A stretch of 64,000 nt of DNA. Source: Loripinus fragilis. Its lineage: Eukaryota; Mollusca; Bivalvia; Lucinida; Lucinidae. Numbering within the stretch: position 1 is the first letter of the stretch; each line of letters starts with the position of its first letter. The notes below the pieces were generated by a model. The model searched no databases, had not been told where the DNA came from, and worked only from the letters and a program-made list of their open reading frames with translations. Positions 62,656 through 64,000 of the stretch are shown here, in pieces. A program made the position numbers and the translations under genes. The stretch lies in NCBI GenBank assembly GCA_964019695.1, contig OZ026515.1:42647994-42711993 (forward strand), in the 5' to 3' direction.

Positions 62656-63082
62656 GATGCAGTTCATAACTTCATGAACAGTTCCATTTGTCATGCCAAC
62701 TTACACAACATTTTGGTGGACCAACGTGAACACCATTCAATAATATTATTTGTTTGCTGACATTTGCCTGACTTTATCATCATGATGTTAAGTGCAAATA
62801 TTTGGCATTTTGGCTATTCTTAAACTTCTGTTATGTATGATTTGAAAATTGATACTAGACTTATAAATTGAGATGTAAATATATGTAAAGGCTTCAGGTT
62901 AACTTTGCAAGAGACCCGATGTGTTCAGGATTCCATGAACAGACCAAAAATTGAATTTATCGCTTTAATAAGAAAAAAACAAACAAATTTCACAGGCAAG
63001 CCAGATAGATCTTGGGAGGGTTTTACTGAAGTTAGGGCTAGGTTTATGATTGGTAGCTGAACTGGATTGCCAGCAAAGTGTC

Positions 63083-63388
63083 TTTTGAATATAGGGATTA
63101 AACATGGGTTTTAATGACCCCAAGGGGTCTAGCCAATGTTAGTGTATCAGAAAACCATGTTTTATCGTTATTATTGCATAAAGTCATTTTGTCACTTGAA
63201 AACTGTGGAAAACGCTTCTAAAGCTCATTTTTGTATTACTAGCGCAAAAGCATGAAGAATTTGTAGGTTTTGAAAAAGCCTGTTCCAGATCAAAGACTGA
63301 TGTCATCCTACAGTCATTAAATTATGTTCATTTCTATGCACATTACTGTTGATAACATAAATTTTTGTGACAGCCTAGAATGCGTATA
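63083..63388 (+). repeat. Repeat family L copy
   Basis: ACCCCAAGGGGTCTAGCCAA, TATCAGAAAACCATGTTTTA and GTGACAGCCTAGAATGCG align with 34932-35300. Confidence 0.7.
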
Positions 63389-63589
63389 TGTAAAGTAAAA
63401 AAGCCGGGCATCAACAGCATGTGAATTGCCTGATTAATACATTGGTTTTTGCCGGTTAAAACATGGCTGTTAATAGCGTGCGACACGGCTTTTAATGCAA
63501 TTATGTGCATTAATTGTCTGTGTCTGTTGGAAAGAGGTTTCATTGCTCTTCTAGATCATTGGAAGCAGCTTTAACGCTTGCCCCGCCAT

Positions 63590-64000
63590 TCACATCAATT
63601 GTCATCTGCTCTTATGTACTTTGGTAGCCTATATTACAACCACACATGAACCCAGATCAGACTGCTCTTTTAGGAGCAGTCTGATCGGTGTACAAAGTGT
63701 TTGCTTCAGTATCAGAAGTATTCTGGGAGTGCAGTGGCTCAGTGGTAGAGTGCTTGAATCGAGACCGAGGGGACGCGGGTTCGAGCCTCACCGGTGGCAC
63801 TGCATTGTGTCCTTGAGCAAGACTTATTAATCCTAGCTTAGTACTGGTTCAACCCAGGAAGACCCGTCCCTGCATAACTGAAAGATTGTTGATGGGACGT
63901 AAAGAATCAAATCAAACAAAATTAAAAGTATTCTAGAGTGCATTTGAATATATGCAGCAGGCATAATAAGCAGATGGCAAAAAAACAGGACAAAAACTAT
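63590..64000 (+). repeat. MITE family R copy interrupted by SINE family 2; runs off the window
   Basis: Left part ATTGTCATCTGCTCTTATGT..AGCAGTCTGATCGG; right part from 63926 (AAAGTATTCTAGAGTGCATT..AAGCAGATGGC). Confidence 0.75.
63726..63922 (+). mobile_element. SINE family 2, full copy
   Basis: GGAGTGCAGTGGCTCAGTGG head, CGCGGGTTCGAGCCTC box B, TTGATGGGACGTAAAGAATC tail. AAGTATTCT on both sides is the target duplication. Confidence 0.9.

Overview
This looks like nuclear DNA from a repeat-rich metazoan, most likely a bivalve mollusc. That is inferred from the short phase-consistent exons with GT..AG borders, the extreme density of palindromic MITEs and tRNA-headed SINEs, and repeat types typical of bivalve introns, such as an element framed by CTCACCTGAG-like ends. 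The species cannot be fixed from the window. No bacterial operon, CRISPR array, rRNA or credible functional tRNA gene was found. One gene occupies almost the whole window on the + strand. I assembled 25 coding exons between 2658 and 61923. Every exon junction is in phase, and together they give one open frame of 1189 residues plus a stop; residue numbers below count from the first full codon of the exon at 2658. The N-terminus is unresolved. The product reads as a type I membrane protein whose ectodomain is a chain of cysteine-rich modules, mostly protease-inhibitor folds. In order they are: Kazal-like; follistatin-EGF plus Kazal; WAP-like; canonical WAP; lustrin-like Cys module; EGF; a thyroglobulin type-1 (TY1) domain split by a long Asn/Gly/Met then Asp/Trp/Met-rich insert; Kunitz; follistatin-like plus a second TY1; linker; Cys module with ten Gln-Gly dipeptides; a CxxxxC-type module; a third TY1-like module; a basic linker; and a SEA-like membrane-proximal domain. 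A Val/Ile transmembrane helix and a basic tail of 42 residues follow. Most ectodomain modules lie on exons with phase-1 borders at both ends, the signature of exon shuffling. Layout: 1-1700 is repeats; 1690-1980 is promoter-like with CRE sites; 2658-26577 holds the first 13 exons (Kazal to second TY1 and linker); 26580-31430 is an intron of tandem and DNA-element repeats; 31439-40486 holds the Gln-Gly, Cys-module and TY1-like exons; 40487-50121 is large introns with one small exon at 46234; 50122-55132 encodes the SEA-like and transmembrane part; 57337-61923 encodes the tail. A 22-bp minisatellite (60003-61750) lies in the last intron and a 40-bp tandem array (62171-62655) just after the stop. 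The introns are mostly mobile DNA. There are at least thirteen copies of one ~245-bp MITE, many copies of about ten other palindromic families that share a similar central hairpin, two SINE families and several nested insertions, one of them three deep. Many insertions begin within about 25 bases downstream of a splice donor.
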